From: Hirundichthys speculiger
Lineage: Eukaryota > Chordata > Actinopteri > Beloniformes > Exocoetidae
NCBI GenBank assembly: GCA_018398805.1
Contig: JAGFBZ010000936.1
Coordinates: forward strand, 1,178,001-1,242,000
Length of the DNA: 64,000 nt
Direction of reading: 5' to 3'
The stretch's first letter is position 1, and the number at the start of each line of letters is the position of its first letter. Both the position numbers and the translations under genes were made by a program. Below the pieces are notes generated by a model that was not told where the DNA came from, made no database searches, and saw only the letters and a list, made by a program, of their open reading frames with translations. Positions 1-13,847 of this stretch are shown here, piece after piece.

Positions 1-1874
1 CCAGACTTAATTCTTTTCCACTTTTAGCGCGACAGGGTGAATTTGCGAAGCTCTGTGGGGATCTGGTAGGGGGTAATCATGGATCATTCAGCGGGGGGTT
101 GAATCCCTGAAATGAATGACCTCAGCTTTGAGGGAAACCCTCCTCCCTTTTCATTCATGTCTCTCTCTTTCTCATGACCTCAATCCCAGATCCTGGTGAT
201 ATTTAACAGATCCTTCAGCACTCAAGCTTTTATCATCAAATGGTTTCATCTAATACTTCTATAGAAAGCATCCGCAATGTCACCATATGTAGTGCAATGC
301 AAAGATAAATCTATACATGCAAACTATGCATTAAAATCTGAACCAAGACAGGTTTTAAATTGTGCTCTTCTCTACTAAAGTTTACACACATTTCAAATAT
401 ACTGATTCACAAATGCAGTATATTGTGCAAAAAAATGGAAATATGCTACTTTTTAACTGATTCATTAAAGTGTGTCAAAGGTTTTTCCGGTTATTTTGTT
501 TGCTTTTTGAAACCAGGAAGTATGATTATAAAGAATGGTTTCAGTGTGAACAGCAGAACAAATGATGTTCTTCCATCTAATGGTTGATCCATTGTTTCCA
601 TCCTTCCACCCGCTATGAAACAAAAAAAAAAAATCAGCTGAGTGATGCCATTGTTGATGCATCATAAAAACAGGCATGACTTTTTTCTCACCACAAATAT
701 TTTCAGAGGCCTGTCCATGAATTATTTTTGCTCTCATTTCTCATATTGAGCAGACAGTTTATGCATCACAGCATCATCGAGTCAGTTATGGGGTGAATTA
801 CTCTTCTGTTTCAGGGAACAGCAGCATAGGTGGCATCAAGGTGGCTACATCTATCTTTTATATACAGCCAGTGTCGACAACAAAATTTGTCTTTCTTGTT
901 GACCCTATGAATTTTACTAACTAGATTAAACTGAGGAAGTGATTCCTCTTGTGAAACTGATGTGCTCAAGTCAAGCGTTTGCCCATTATGCCCACTATGA
1001 ACTTTGCTTTGTCCAGTACCAAAGTCTTCATCCAACTTGATTTTTCTGGTCTTTATCAGATCAAAATGTTGACCAGATATCTGCTGTGTGGCCATGAAAA
1101 CAGTAAATGCATCTGTAAATGAAGCTGATGGGGAAAAAAAGACTGAAAGAAGTTGAAAAGCTTATTGTACACTGATGAATTACAGAGTCTGACCATTTGA
1201 GTTTATACTGGCGGCCTTTTTATTTCAAACATGGTCATTCACTCAGATACTCCATTCTTCACATCCAAAGCTAAAATATATCTCAGTACACAGAAGATAG
1301 TACTTTGTTTTAAGGCCCAGTAAAACAACGGGGCTCCGTTCTGCTGCAGGTTTTGGAAACGAGTCGGTCCATGGCTGTAAATCTGACCAAAGCAATCCTA
1401 TCTCCTCAGCAATCTTAAGCTCATCCTGAGGCCCTGCAGAGCTCTTTTCTCTAGTCTGTGTGACACTAATTGTGCACACACGGAAGCAGAAGCTCCTCCC
1501 AGGCTCCAGAGACACGGGAAACCTGATGCCTTTAAAAGCTAATAAAAGCATAATGGAATCAAGAAACCCGCAAATGTCAGCCCATCACATCATAGCATGA
1601 GGCAGAACTGAAACGCTATATGACCCTCCTAAAATTGAAGCTGATTTGAAGTTGTTCTCAGCCTGGACAGATGAAGGATATGGGGTACGCAAACTGGAAC
1701 GTTGAGAGTGTGCGTGCGTCACGCTTCGAGCGCCGCGTGTGTGTGAAGGCCTGGTGATGTCAAACCCTGAAAGTGAGGAAAAATACTGAAAAGGCGTCTC
1801 AGTGAGAGCACGGTGCGAAAGTGTGTGCTTGTGCCTATTTGTGTGCTGTACTCCAAGGTTTTACAATGAAGGCC

Positions 1875-1890
1875 GTTGCTATGGGCAACC
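1875..1890. promoter_or_regulatory. RFX X-box-like motif
   Basis: GTTGCTATGGGCAACC: two inverted RFX half-sites (GTTGCT, GGCAAC) with a 3-nt spacer, within the tolerated X-box layout. Motif only. Confidence 0.3.
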
Positions 1891-4290
1891 TTCGCCTTTC
1901 ACAGAAATTCCCGTCTCCCCGTGAGAAGCCACCAGACTCACACAGATGAGCACACGCACTCTCTCACACTTTTAAAAAGTACAACATAAGCAAAGGTGTT
2001 ACGTAACGTCAAATAAACAACCCAAGAAGCAACCTCACAACAGTCTGCTTCTGAGTCCCCCCTCGTCTCCACATGCTCCGTGTATCCCTGTCCTCGCCCC
2101 ATTTTCCTTTCATCTTAAACTCCCATTTCTTATCTCAAGGCTAGCCCACTAAATTCAGCATGACTTCAAAAAAACACACATGCATACTTGAATAAACACA
2201 CCACCCCCAAGGCGGCTTCAGAGCTCACTCCAGGGGCCCCATTTACGAGTCCCCAGTACACACTGCAACCTACAGGACTGGCTATAGCTCTGGAGCAACT
2301 GTGTGTTTAAATGTGCATCAGCTATGTTTATCCCAACATTTAATAGTAATATGTAATCACAGTCCATGTCTCACCATATTTAATTTATGAGTCGATATTA
2401 TATGTGTGAAATCAGAGTATGGTGGTAAGTCGTGCGTCACTGTAATTACACTGCGTGTGTGTCTGCATGGGTGTAATCACAGGTTTTGTTTGTGGCAAAT
2501 GCTTCTCAGACTGATCTGAGTAGGTGTCTTTTACGTGAACTGGAGGAGACCAGTGAGGCCAGCTCTTTATTTTGACATGAAAAACAACAACAACAAAAAA
2601 AAAAAAAAATCCTCCGTTTTCAGCCTGCACCACATTGCTAACTAACCTCAACGAGCTCCCAACCACCACACGCATAACCTAAGGCCAAAAGCATCTGTAT
2701 GTTGCCCTCAATTTCTCTCCACCACTTCATTTTGTTCCCATTTGTTATAAAAGGATACTGAAACACAGCAACCAAATTCAACTGGATCTGCAGGGTAAAT
2801 GCAATCCTGGTTTTTGGCAACGTATGAAGCGGTGCCAATGTAAGACATGCTGTGCCAGTTGGAGTCAGTTTAAAACAATCTGGGACCTTGTAGTATATAA
2901 TTATGTATAATTCTGTGGAAGGGGAAGGAAAAAAAAAACATAAAATTGAGGGAAACACATATGCAAAGAGAGAATCAGTTCCCGGTTGAGTGTTCCCAGT
3001 TATGTCCTCTGAAAGATGTTGCAACATTTGCAGTGACTCAGGTAGAAACTTGATCTTAAGCTGACATCAGGCTATGCACTATAAATTTGATCCTATACCT
3101 TCTGTGTGTGCATGTGTGCGTGAGAGAGAGAGAGAAAGCTCATTTTACAGCTACAGATCCTGGATTTTATATTTGGACCGACAATACCGCAATTCCACAG
3201 ACATTATTATTCCACGCTTAATCTGTTATGCATTTAAATGTAGGTTTGGAGTAAAAACAATGCAAGATTATATGCTTGCAAGAGTCTCATATTACAGCAG
3301 CACAGCTACGTGACTCAGTGAGGGTGAAAGAAATGGAAAGGTGTGTGTGTTACTGCTGCAGAAACGAGTGTGATGCACAGCTAATGCCAATTTACAGAAA
3401 GTCATGACAACAGGAGGCTATGGTACTTTTTTTTTTTTTACACTGATCCATACACACACACACTAAATTATAATAAATAAATAAATAATAAGTAAATAAA
3501 TAAATAAGACATCTTTGTGACGCAAATAATTTTTTTGGCGGTTGTTTTTTCCGGCTGGTCCAGCTCAGTTCAGGTTGAGATCGCCTTCAGGCTACCAGTA
3601 GAGATAGAGGGCTTCATTGTGATTGACTTCAAATGCATTCCTCAGTAACACGAGATGCTGGCTGCAGCACAATGCCTTGCACACACACCAACATTTTAAG
3701 CTTCTCATACAGCTCATGCAATTATGCTTTGCTTTGTAGATATAATCATTAATTGTGCTTTTTATATATGAGATTTCATCGGAAGGAGTGAACTCGGCTG
3801 TTGCAGCATCTCTGAGCTCTCAAACTGTGAGGAATAATTTGAATACTCCCTCTCCTTTCCCGCACCATCTGTGAATCCCTAATTCCACTATCTGTCCCTC
3901 CATTTACTGTAGTCACAGCACTGAGGGAATACAGGCAGAGGTTTCCATGTTTCAGACCAAACACAGTTTTCAATTCCAGTCCTCACAATGAAATGTTCCA
4001 TATCATCTCTCAGCTTCTGACCCCACCAGCTTCAGTGCTTTTTCCAAGTCTCTTGGCCTCACAGTGTAAATCACTGGGTTCTCTTTCCCTTTCCTATTTT
4101 TTGTGAGATGGAGGACTAATGTTATACAAGGGTCTATTTTTTCCCAAACCATGAACTTCTTTTTTTTGTGTGTGTGTTAAGTATGATTCTGTGAAACACT
4201 CTTTTCCCAGGATTTTAATACCATTTGTGACCAGTAAAATTAAAAAACCATGCAGCATTTCAAAAGGAAAAAATGTGTCCTTTTATATTT

Positions 4291-4334
4291 ATAGATAGGT
4301 AGATGTACTTTATTGATTCCAAACTGGGAAATTG
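4291..4334 (-). mobile_element. Short LINE 3' tail fragment
   Basis: Minus strand: CAGTTTGGAATCAATAAAGT then ACATCTACCTATCTAT, matching the AATAAAGTATCTATC-type tail of fish Rex/Babar LINEs. Only the terminus remains. Confidence 0.45.
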
Positions 4335-4532
4335 CAGTAAGCATTACTGCAATTTACACATCATCAAATCATAGCGCCTCATGATTCTGCAGGTAACAAT
4401 AAGCGCACCATCCAGGCGTTTCTTGTTTATGTCATAACTGACTATGTGGTACGAGGAAATATTTGATCCCTTTGCATCCTCACATGTATCACTTCATGGC
4501 ATCTAGATGTATGTTCACTACGTGTTCGTCAG

Positions 4533-4557
4533 TGTGTGTGTGTGTGTGTGTGTGTGT
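4533..4557. repeat. (GT)n microsatellite
   Basis: About 12 GT units in the putative sdc3 intron. Similar (CA/GT)n runs occur at 11142-11170, 20752-20772, 24836-24864 and 27875-27910 (with CGCA units). Confidence 0.9.
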
Positions 4558-5908
4558 TAATAATTCAGGCTCAACGTCTGAGAGTCTGTGCTACACTTTT
4601 CCATATTTGTTCCAAAGCACCAGATGAGCAGAGCCCATCTGTATTATTACTGCAATTAACATTTTAAACCTCCATGTAGGTTTCCTGGATGAACATAAGC
4701 ACTGGAAGTCAAACTTTTTAACCAGCCACTTTTACAAAGCTTACAGGAAAAAAAAAAAAATCATCTGACAGAGCTGAGACTGAGATAAGTTCAAAAATTA
4801 GGTAAAGTAATGGTTACGGGCCACACTTCAGACCTGCCAACAGTTTAATTCGCTGTAGGTGGAGAATCTTCGCTCCGTGAAGCAGCTGCTGATTCAAAGC
4901 CGTCTTTGTGGCTGCTCCTCTGCAGAACAGTCTGACCCGCTCTGATAAGAGGCAGAGTTTGAGCCATGCTGTTTGTTGACAGAGGTCCATCTCTCTGAAC
5001 CTTAAAAGGGTCATTCTGATTTCCAGGAGCCCTACAGCTACTTGAACACTTTACAGGAAACTCTGCAGTCTCTTTACTGTTTGTGCAGTTCCACGCCCAT
5101 TTTTTTTTATTTCCGGAGTGGATCCCCGACTCCGATGTGGTGACCTCTAATCTCCTGCAACCTCTTTGCTTTTCTGCTCCATCTCACTCACCACCCTCCT
5201 CCTCTTCTACCAGCTGGGCAGGCAGCCAAACTGGACACTCGCACAATTAAAGACAGACAAGATGTCGGAGAGATAGTGGGCAAGCAGTGTGTGTGCGCGT
5301 CTGTGTGTGTAGGTTACTAGGTGATGGCCTGGTTAAGACACCTGCCACCTTGAGCAGAGATTAGCACAAGAGGCCTCTGCACAGTCACACTGCTCACGCG
5401 TTCGGTGACACCTTCTAACATAAAGGCGGTCGGTTGTCGAGACAGTATCTTGTAGCGCTGACGTCAGGGGAGCGTCTGTGGACCATGAAACAGCTCACAT
5501 CTGCACACTATGGCCAAAGGGTTTAAAGAAATCCTTCTCAGTATCCTTAAGTGATTTATAACCCTTACCTACAGCACCTTTTTTTTTCAGACACAGTAGA
5601 AGATATTAGCGGAATGTAAATTACATTCATGCCAATATAAAAGTCAGAAATACAATATGAAAGTGTAAAGATGGATTTAAAAAAAATGATTTTGTTTGCA
5701 AAAGCCTTAAATACAACGTGAACATATTTTTTTTCCTAAGTGCTAATCAATGGACTGCGCTTTTTCCTTAACATACTGTAAGTTGTTGTTGTTTTTTTTT
5801 TTTGATAACTTTGATTATAATCAGCTAAAATACAGTATTTCTTTAGTCCACAAATTTTACTATAGAATTGTTATGACTCTGAAACAGATCAAACTTGATG
5901 TAACAATA

Positions 5909-6845
5909 CAGTGATCCCTTGCCACTTCACGGTTTAATTTCTGCGGTTTTAGTTATTCACGGATTTTTTTGACGACAGTATAATTTAAAACATTTTTTAA
6001 AAATCGCGGAAACATCACAGGATGTTTTGTGCGCGTTCTCTCACAGTGAAGAAATGTTGTGAGCCAGCCTGGCCCCTTTAAGAAGGTGGCCTTATGGGTA
6101 ATGATGTGGCCTTATGGGTAATGGAGTGTGTGTGTCGTGGGACAGAAGAAAACTAGGTTAGATGAAAAGTGGAGTGAGCGTCAACAGCAGCCCAGCGTGT
6201 ATAGATTTACATTCTCTGTTAACCGACAGGAGCCAACAATACAACCTGTGTGATGTTACAAGTTCCTGCAGTGCCAGAATAAAGTGCTCCTTCCATGCAG
6301 AGAAAACCGGACTTTTTGTTTTGTTGTTGTTAGCATGTTAGCCGCTAATTACGAGCCAAAAATAGCACAATACCAGCAGTTTGTTTACTACGGTTCAGAG
6401 ACCAGAGGCTGTGAAGGTAACAGAAAGACCACAGTTGAGCCTTTGTCTTGTTTCGCTGCAGTGCCTCGCTACTTTTTTGGGGTTTTAAACATATTTTAAA
6501 CACATTATTGAGGCTCGGGGGGCTCAGGTGTTCTGAAATTTCTTCCTACCTAAAATTTTTTCCTACCATAGCGGAAAATTATAGGCTCATCTGTCATTTT
6601 TTCCAACATTGTAACAATATCCTACCAGCACATATATCTGCTCTCCTCTGTGTTTTGGGAGGTAGAATATTGTTATACACATTTAACAACCATAATTATT
6701 CAGATAAGCAGAAGACGACGGAGGGACGGACGGATTATGAATCCATATTATGAAGATATATTATGAGTAGGAAGAAATTCCACAAACACCTGTTCCAGAT
6801 AGTCGTGGGGTGTCCCCATTAACCGTGAAAAATAAGGGATCACTG
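5909..6845 (+). mobile_element. Pogo/Tigger-like non-autonomous DNA transposon, complete copy
   Basis: 937-bp element flanked by TA on both sides. Termini are CAGTGATCCCTT and its inverse AAGGGATCACTG, followed by partly matching CACGGTT stretches. No transposase frame is visible. TA target duplication and CAGT-type ends fit the pogo/Tc1-mariner group; the family name is inferred. A second copy lies inverted near 30 kb and a fragment sits at 16416. Confidence 0.75.
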
Positions 6846-9639
6846 TATAATTTAAAATGTTTCCTGTCTATGAAAAAGGTATGTGTATTAACTGGAGTAA
6901 CAATTTATGGATTAAGTTCAAAAATTAGCATTTTTAGCTGATTAAAGAAGAGGAACCGATCCCCGTCTTTGAGAGACATGTTACCATGTTATGTTTTGAG
7001 AAATGAAATGATAACCTTCATTATGTTATTTTAGTACTGATGACCAGGCTGATGTTTTCTCTGCCTCTTACCAGACGACAGCTGGGACAGGCCCCCTTGG
7101 TGGGCATCAACAGCCAGGTCAGGACCAGAATACGACTGGATTTCCTCACCAAAACTGAACAAAAAGCCTCTTTAAAGGAAATACTGTACTGGAGTTTTGA
7201 ACGAGTGTTTGAAAAAGGCACTGGAGATGATCAGTTTATTCTTTAACCCGAGTCTGTCCCAGATCCTGACTGAGGACGGAGCTCTTGTACCCCCCTTTTT
7301 ATACACAAAGTCCTGAAAATAGCCATGACCACTTTCTTTTATAAAGGAAATCTGAAACTCCCTAAATAATGGTGTCTCCACTGCCCTCCTTGTTGTATTA
7401 ATGTCTTATCAAATTCATGTACCACCCCCCCTTAAAAACCATTTTAAATGTATCTTAATTAGGCACCATTATTTCTATGGAGCAGTTTTATAAAGAAAAA
7501 CAAAAAAACTACATCTTTGCTATGGCTGGATACATATCAATATTTAAACTGACTGAACAGAATATGTAATTGATCTTATTTTCCCTGCGTTAATGGGCCT
7601 ACACATTCTTCTTCACTACGTGATGCTGCTTTAGATGAGCTTCTGACAGGCCTCTAACATGCTGAGTGCTGGTATGAAGTTACATGTGCCGTTAGTAATA
7701 TATTTTGGTTCACTGGCCAGTATATAAGGTTACTTTCCACATTTAAAGTGTCAGCACCCAAGGCTGCACCAAAGGCACCCTCTAACAGCACTCAGTACCC
7801 AAAAAATTTACGACCACATGAGCTTCTGTACGCCAACATTTTCCATCACCCCTCATTTTTTTTTTAAACCTGAATGTTATAAAAAATAGATGTATGATGG
7901 ATGTGTGCAGTTTTACAGTTTTGGGAACACGCTCAACACAGTTGAAATGAGCATGAGGTTTTTTTTTTTTTTTTTTTTTTTGGATACATATGGAACCAAC
8001 CTTTGGATCACGTTGCAACATAACCTTTTTTAAGCAACAATCAAGGGTTTATTTGGAGAAAGAGAGGAAACACCTGAGAAACCCAAATTCAAATTATGCA
8101 GGAAAGTTTTTGGATGTCCATGACTTTGTTTTATGTCTCCTCATTGGTGTTTTTTTCACTTGTTTTTTTTTTTTTTTTTACTTTTTCTTTCACTATGTAT
8201 GCACGACGAGAACACTCAGATAAGAAAATTAAATATTTAAGATGAGAAAAAAAGGAATATGAAATTAAAAAGTTACATTAAATGCATCATTTGTATGTCT
8301 GCAAGGTCTTCGCAAACCATCACGGTAGGTCACGTACTGGTTAAAATATCAAGCTCCTTTAGCTGAAGAATTTGAATATTTGTTTTCCTAGAGACATAAA
8401 GGGCTTTGTAATTCTAAGGAGAAGCCGGTAAAACTACAGGTACATTTTGAACCTCAGGAGTCACTAAATATTAATACAATAAGGCAAAAGATCTGGATAT
8501 GAAAGGAAAAAAAAATATTTGTTTGTAAATCCCTCCCTGCATGACACCCAATGTGTAACTATAAATATAATTTCAGAGTATCAACAGTCGGCACCACATG
8601 CAGCTTTATTATTCATTTTCCTCGATATTCCTTGTACAAACATCTAATATTATAATTTCAGTATCTATGAAAAATATATTTTGCAAAACAATCAAGCACT
8701 TCTGATTGCTTAGGCTTTTCAATTTTCCAACACTAAAAGTAAAAAAGATAAGACTTTAAAACTTAAACTATAATTTGATTTGAAGAGATGCTTCAGAGTC
8801 ACAGCAGCAGTGGAGGGTCATGAGCAGACATTACACTTTGTTCCCACTGAGCTAGTTTATGCTCATTAGAGGTTTAAAAGATGGAAAGTGGTTTAGGGTG
8901 TTATTATAAATTGTATTTGTAGGTTTCTTGATAAAATTTATAACCATCAATCTTTTATCATCTAAATCTCCTACTCATATTCAAAAGGATACTTGAATAT
9001 GAGACCCTGTAAGCAGCGCTGAGTGGGAAGGGAGAAACATTTGCCAAAACATTTCTGATCTTTTCCTTCCTGTTTGTCTAACGTGAGTGCTCTCTGATCA
9101 CAGTGAGCACTCATGTGAACTACCAAGCTCAATGGCTCACAGTGAATGTGAACTACTGAGCTAAAACCATAAACATGTTCACGCATAGCAGCCAGGAAAT
9201 GAGTGAAACTCTCCTCCCACTATTTTTAGCTCTTTCTGGTGATTGGATTCCTGATAGCACTGCTGTGGATGATCCAAGTCCCGGCTATATTGGCCATATT
9301 CATTCCCCGTTGACAACCTGTGGGAGGATGGCATTTCATTGGCCCTAGTATGTTATTCTAGCTTGCTCAGGCTCCAATTGTGTCTCAGGACAGCATTAAA
9401 CCATAGCTGAAAAGCATCTGAGTGCTAATATTATCTCTCTCTCTCTACAGGGTTATAAGGAAAAAAAAACATGATATAGCTGTTAAACCTGGCATACAGA
9501 TATTGTAAAATGTAAAAACTAAGGTAATCATCTAAAAAAATATATTGCTGTTCCTGTGCAAGCCTTTTCCCACTACCTCCTACTGCTAATCTGTGCAGTT
9601 GTGGACATCGTTTTGCTTGTCTTTACCTTTTTATTTGGT

Positions 9640-9872
9640 GGCAGGCTGTTTCCTTCCTATTAAGGGTTTTTTTTTTTGTCTCAGCACAAGAAATAAAACA
9701 CACAAGTCCAGATTTGCATAACTTTATCTTATTGATATTATTGCTTCAATCTTGTTGTTGTTTTAATGTTTTGTTTTATTCTATAAAGCATTTTGAGTTG
9801 CACTTGTGTTTGAAAGGTGCTGCATAAATGAAATTTAATTGAATTGAAATGAATTGAATCTTTGAATAACCA
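9640..9872 (+). mobile_element. LINE 3' terminal fragment
   Basis: Tail CTATAAAGCATTTTGAGTTG, GTGTTTGAAAGGTGCTGCAT AAATGAA, ending in degenerate AATTG units. Typical 3' end of Rex/L2-like fish LINEs. The 5' limit is uncertain. Confidence 0.5.
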
Positions 9873-12800
9873 AAATTGTATTTATTTTCAAGCTATGCGA
9901 TGAAGCAGTACCACTCTTGACCACATGGCTGCATGTCCATCTGCTGTGTTTGACAACCGTCTTGACAACTGAGCCACAATATTGTGCTAATGAGAGGGAG
10001 CGGTCCGGCACATCTTGTAATACCACTTTGTACCACTAGATGGACTCTCTGTTGCATCTCGCTATGTGTAACATAGCGAGAACATTTGTTTAGAAGTGGT
10101 ACTGGTGCACTGGTACTGGTGGTGGTACTGGAGTGGAAAAAGTAAAAATATAGAAAATCTAAAATTGTTCTACTTTTAAACATAGCAGGCACAACCATAA
10201 GATGTCACCAACTGGCTTGTGAAGCCTTGAGGTTTGGGGGACAAGGGGATCTTGAAAGTGATGCTATGCATATTTGTGAGACCTAATGTCCTTTTTTCTT
10301 TTTTTGAATGACCACTAAAACCAATCAGGAGTAAATCTAATCAAATGACCTAATGAAACAATCTATCCAGATAAGTTCACGCTCTCAGTTAGAAGTCTGT
10401 TGAAGCCAGACAGGCTCTGGAGCCTGCCCCTGGTGGCCATTAGTGATATTACCATTTAAGGCACAACATCATTGTCTCAGTTCTGGTGTCTTTGTCCGTT
10501 TATAAAATGCGGTTAATGTGAAGAAGGAGCATCCACAGGAAAGTGAAGGCTCAAGAGCTTCAGCGTAATTGTGTCATTTCACAGTGTGTTGCTGTGTGGA
10601 AAACTACCTGATTTATTTCTTAATCATAACAGCTTGTGTTTGCTTGGCTTCACTGTAAACAGATGCACCGGTTGCTCCTCTATTGTATCTTTGATGAAGT
10701 ACCTCTTGAAGGAGTGCTAGGTGTCTAGCATTAAACAATCACGCAAACTAACCAGGATGGTATGTGTAAAAGAGGATATTGTGTTTGTGATGTGTCTCTG
10801 AACATGATCAGCTGACCAGGACTGGAAGAGCAGCCACTTCCCTCTGAGACACTGTGTCTGACATGTAACATCTGAGACAAACCCAGAAGCTGACACTTAA
10901 GCTCGCTGCACATTCAGTAGAAATCCTGTGACTACATAGTGACACATCAGCCGACCAGAAGCCGTGTAATGAATCGGAGCTGTGAGAAAGTCACACGCTA
11001 ATGCTCTGATCTATGGGGAGCAGTGTGGTAGGAGGAGGGGTGATAAACTCTGAAACAGAGAGATGTATATCTGAATGTAGGACCCAGCTGTTACACTAAT
11101 CAGACAATCCAGTAGGATTAAAGACCACATCTCTAGGCTGATGCACACACACACACCCACACACACACACTCAAGACCTCTCTGCATGGAATCCCTTTCT
11201 ATTATATATGACCTTATGAAACATGCATCTCTGTGTTAGAATGTGAGTGTGTGTCACTGTCCTGCTGCCAAAAATGCCTCAACATCCCGTTACCGCTCCC
11301 ACACTGCACAATACACTGCAGTGCATTTATTGTGTTTATGAGGGTGTGTTGTAAGTTTTGTCGTTCAGGGAGCGCCAGTGTCGGTGACTGTATTGATGTT
11401 CGGTTGGAGAAGCGTTGCAGTGAATGCTGCTGGTTAACTGGTGGGTCAATGCCTGCACTTTTGTGGCTTCTTCTATGAAGTGCTGGAGAAGAGAGGGAAG
11501 GAGGATGAATGTGAATTTGTGTGTGTGCACTGTGTGTGATTATAGCCCAGCTCAATGGGCCTATTTCTGCTGGACCAGTGGGAGGGCGTGGTGCCTGTGG
11601 CTGGAACTTTTCTCGTGTTTCTAAGGAACTTTTCAAAAGGGCTGAGAAATGTTGCTGTGTGTGAGAGAGAGCGCCTCGCAGACCATGATGCCTTTGTGTG
11701 GTAGAGTTTGTGTGTTTGTGCGAGTGAGAGGGCACTCACTACTCGCAAAAATGGTAATCAATGGGCTCCTCTCAGCCCCAAGTTGAAAACGCAATCACAC
11801 ACGATGATGAGAATCACATTTCTGTCGATGTACAGTGATCAGAATCACATGGCAGCATCCAGATGTGTGTGTGCGTATGTGTACTTCAAATAATTATAGT
11901 GTGCGTGATCAGGCTAATGACTGTCATGCCAAGTGCACAAACCCCCCATAGAAGAAATGAGAAGGAAAATAATCAATGCATGAGAAGCCCAGAAAGGAAG
12001 GGCACAACTAAAGAGAAAAAAATCAGCAGTGGAAAATTATGGGATGGATGAACCAGCAGTACAGTGAGCAGAAGGCATGGCCACACTCATGTCTTTGAGA
12101 CACACATACAGAGAAGGTAAACAAATCTATATGGGCATCATAAACACCTGACCTTGCCATGAGCCTCACAGCAACTGTCCAGACAATGACTGCAGCCCAA
12201 GTGACTGCCAAGGCAGCTAGTTTGCCAACTGATTCAACATGCATCCTAACAGCCCTTGATATCGAAGGCTTGTCACCCAGATTATAAAATCTGACAGGAA
12301 AGTGATCTCCAGATAAGGTGACAGCAGCATATGGTCTCTGCCTTGCAGACTGGAAAGATTTAACACCAAATACTTGTGACTCAAATCGGACATTTATCAT
12401 GAGATACTAATTAACTGACGTCCAAGGACACATGACTCAACATCACAAACCAGCAGAGGAAATAAGGGCATTTGCTTTCTCTGGATTTCTTTTTTTTTTT
12501 CTTCCACTGAATGGTTCTTGTGTCATTTCTGATCATTTATATTTGTTTCATGTGATATGATTGAATTAAAAAGATCCCATGCAGCAGCAATTCTCACACC
12601 AACCTACCAGATGGACACAGAGATGTTTAACTTTTTAAATCTCATGCCACCAAATATTTAACATTTTTCTGTGTATATTCACCCTCTTATCATTCATAAT
12701 TCAACTTTTTTCTCTTTTTTGGGCATTAACTGGAAAATATTCACCCAGAAAATAACTAAAGACCATGTCTGAAGCTTCACAGTAAAGAGCTTTTTAGCAT

Positions 12801-12894
12801 GAGTTTCAGTTCAAACACGGCTTATAATTTATGTTTATTTCCCTTTTCTGTAAATAACTGAGAAAATGGACACATAATCTGATTGTATCATTTA

Positions 12895-13847
12895 TACACT
12901 ATATTGCCAAAAGTATTTGCTCACCCATCCAAAGTATGGGATTCAGGTGTATCAATCACTTCCATGTCCTCCACAGGTGTATATTATATATATATATATA
13001 AATAAAAGCACAATTAAACTATGTAAATTCAGTCAGTCAGGTGGGAAGATACAGTGACATGATTGAAGTCACCTGATATCATTATAATCATTATATATTA
13101 TTATTTTTATGCTCATGATTTATGGAATGACTATTTGCCTTCTTGTGACTTCATGCATCTGTAAAGCACTTTAAACTGCCTTGTGTACGAATTGTGCTCT
13201 ACAAATAAACTCGCCTTGCCAGGATTACACCATCTCTGGTTCACAAATAAAGCCAGTCCCCCTCCTTTCTTCTTGCCACTAGCTTTAGCATCTCTGTCTG
13301 ACCGTAAATCCAGGTAGATCCACAATGGAGGTAAGTATGGGGTTGTTTTTCAGGAGCTGGGCTTGGCCCCCTTAGTTCCAGTGAAAGGAACTAAACCAAG
13401 ACATTTTGGACAATTCCATGCTCCGAAACTTTGTGGGAACAGTTTTGGAGCTGGTCCCTTCCTCTTCCACCATGACTGTGCACCAGTGCACAAAGCAAGG
13501 TTCATAAAGACATGGATGGAAGAGTCTGGTGTGGATGAACTGGACTGGCCTGCACAGAGTCCTGACCTCATCCTGATAGAAGACCTTTGGGATGAATTAG
13601 AGCAGAGACTGAGAGCCAGACCTTCTCAGCCAACATCAGTGTTTAACCTCACAAATGTTCTTGTGGAAGAATGGTCAAAAATCCTCATAAACATACTCCC
13701 AAACCTTGTGGACAGCCTTCCCAGAAGAGTTGAAGCTGTTCTAGCTGCAAAAGGTGGACCCACGACATATTGATTAAGAATGGGATGAACTGAAAGCTCA
13801 TATGTGAGTCAAGGCAGGTGAGTGAATACTTTTGACAAAATTGTGTA
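12895..13847 (+). mobile_element. Tc1-like transposon relic with 3' transposase fragment
   Basis: Left end TACACTATATTGCCAAAAGT and right end ...ACTTTTGACAAAATTGTGTA form imperfect terminal inverted repeats. The C-terminal third of a Tc1 transposase reads open at 13363-13773: FHHDCAPVHKARFIKTW, DWPAQSPDL, EDLWDELEQRL, PRRVEAVLAAKGG. These include the second catalytic Asp region and the final acidic residue region of the DD34E triad. The N-terminal two thirds are gone and replaced by LINE-derived sequence (13090-13325). Non-functional. Confidence 0.85.
13090..13325. mobile_element. LINE fragments nested in the Tc1 relic
   Basis: 13140-13215 (plus) reads like a fish LINE 3' tail: CTGTAAAGCACTTTAAACTG ... 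CTACAAATAAACTCGCCTTG. Just right of it, on the minus strand (13226-13325), an endonuclease-like piece reads DLRSDRDAKASGKKKGGGLA then LFVNQRWCNPG, a typical APE-type LINE segment. The opposite orientations imply two events or a rearranged copy. Confidence 0.6.

Noticed and set aside
7021..7246. Overlapping 66-68 codon frames on both strands
   Set aside because: No domain. Possibly an old repeat, but I could not name a family or find ends.
11214..11735. 173-codon minus-strand frame rich in His/Thr/Ser
   Set aside because: Made by a GTGT/CACA-rich region. Several overlapping frames on both strands are open together, and no domain is seen.
13131..13325. 64-codon minus-strand frame as a host gene
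   Set aside because: The GKKKGGGLALFVNQRWCNPG stretch is LINE endonuclease, so it is a transposon fragment.
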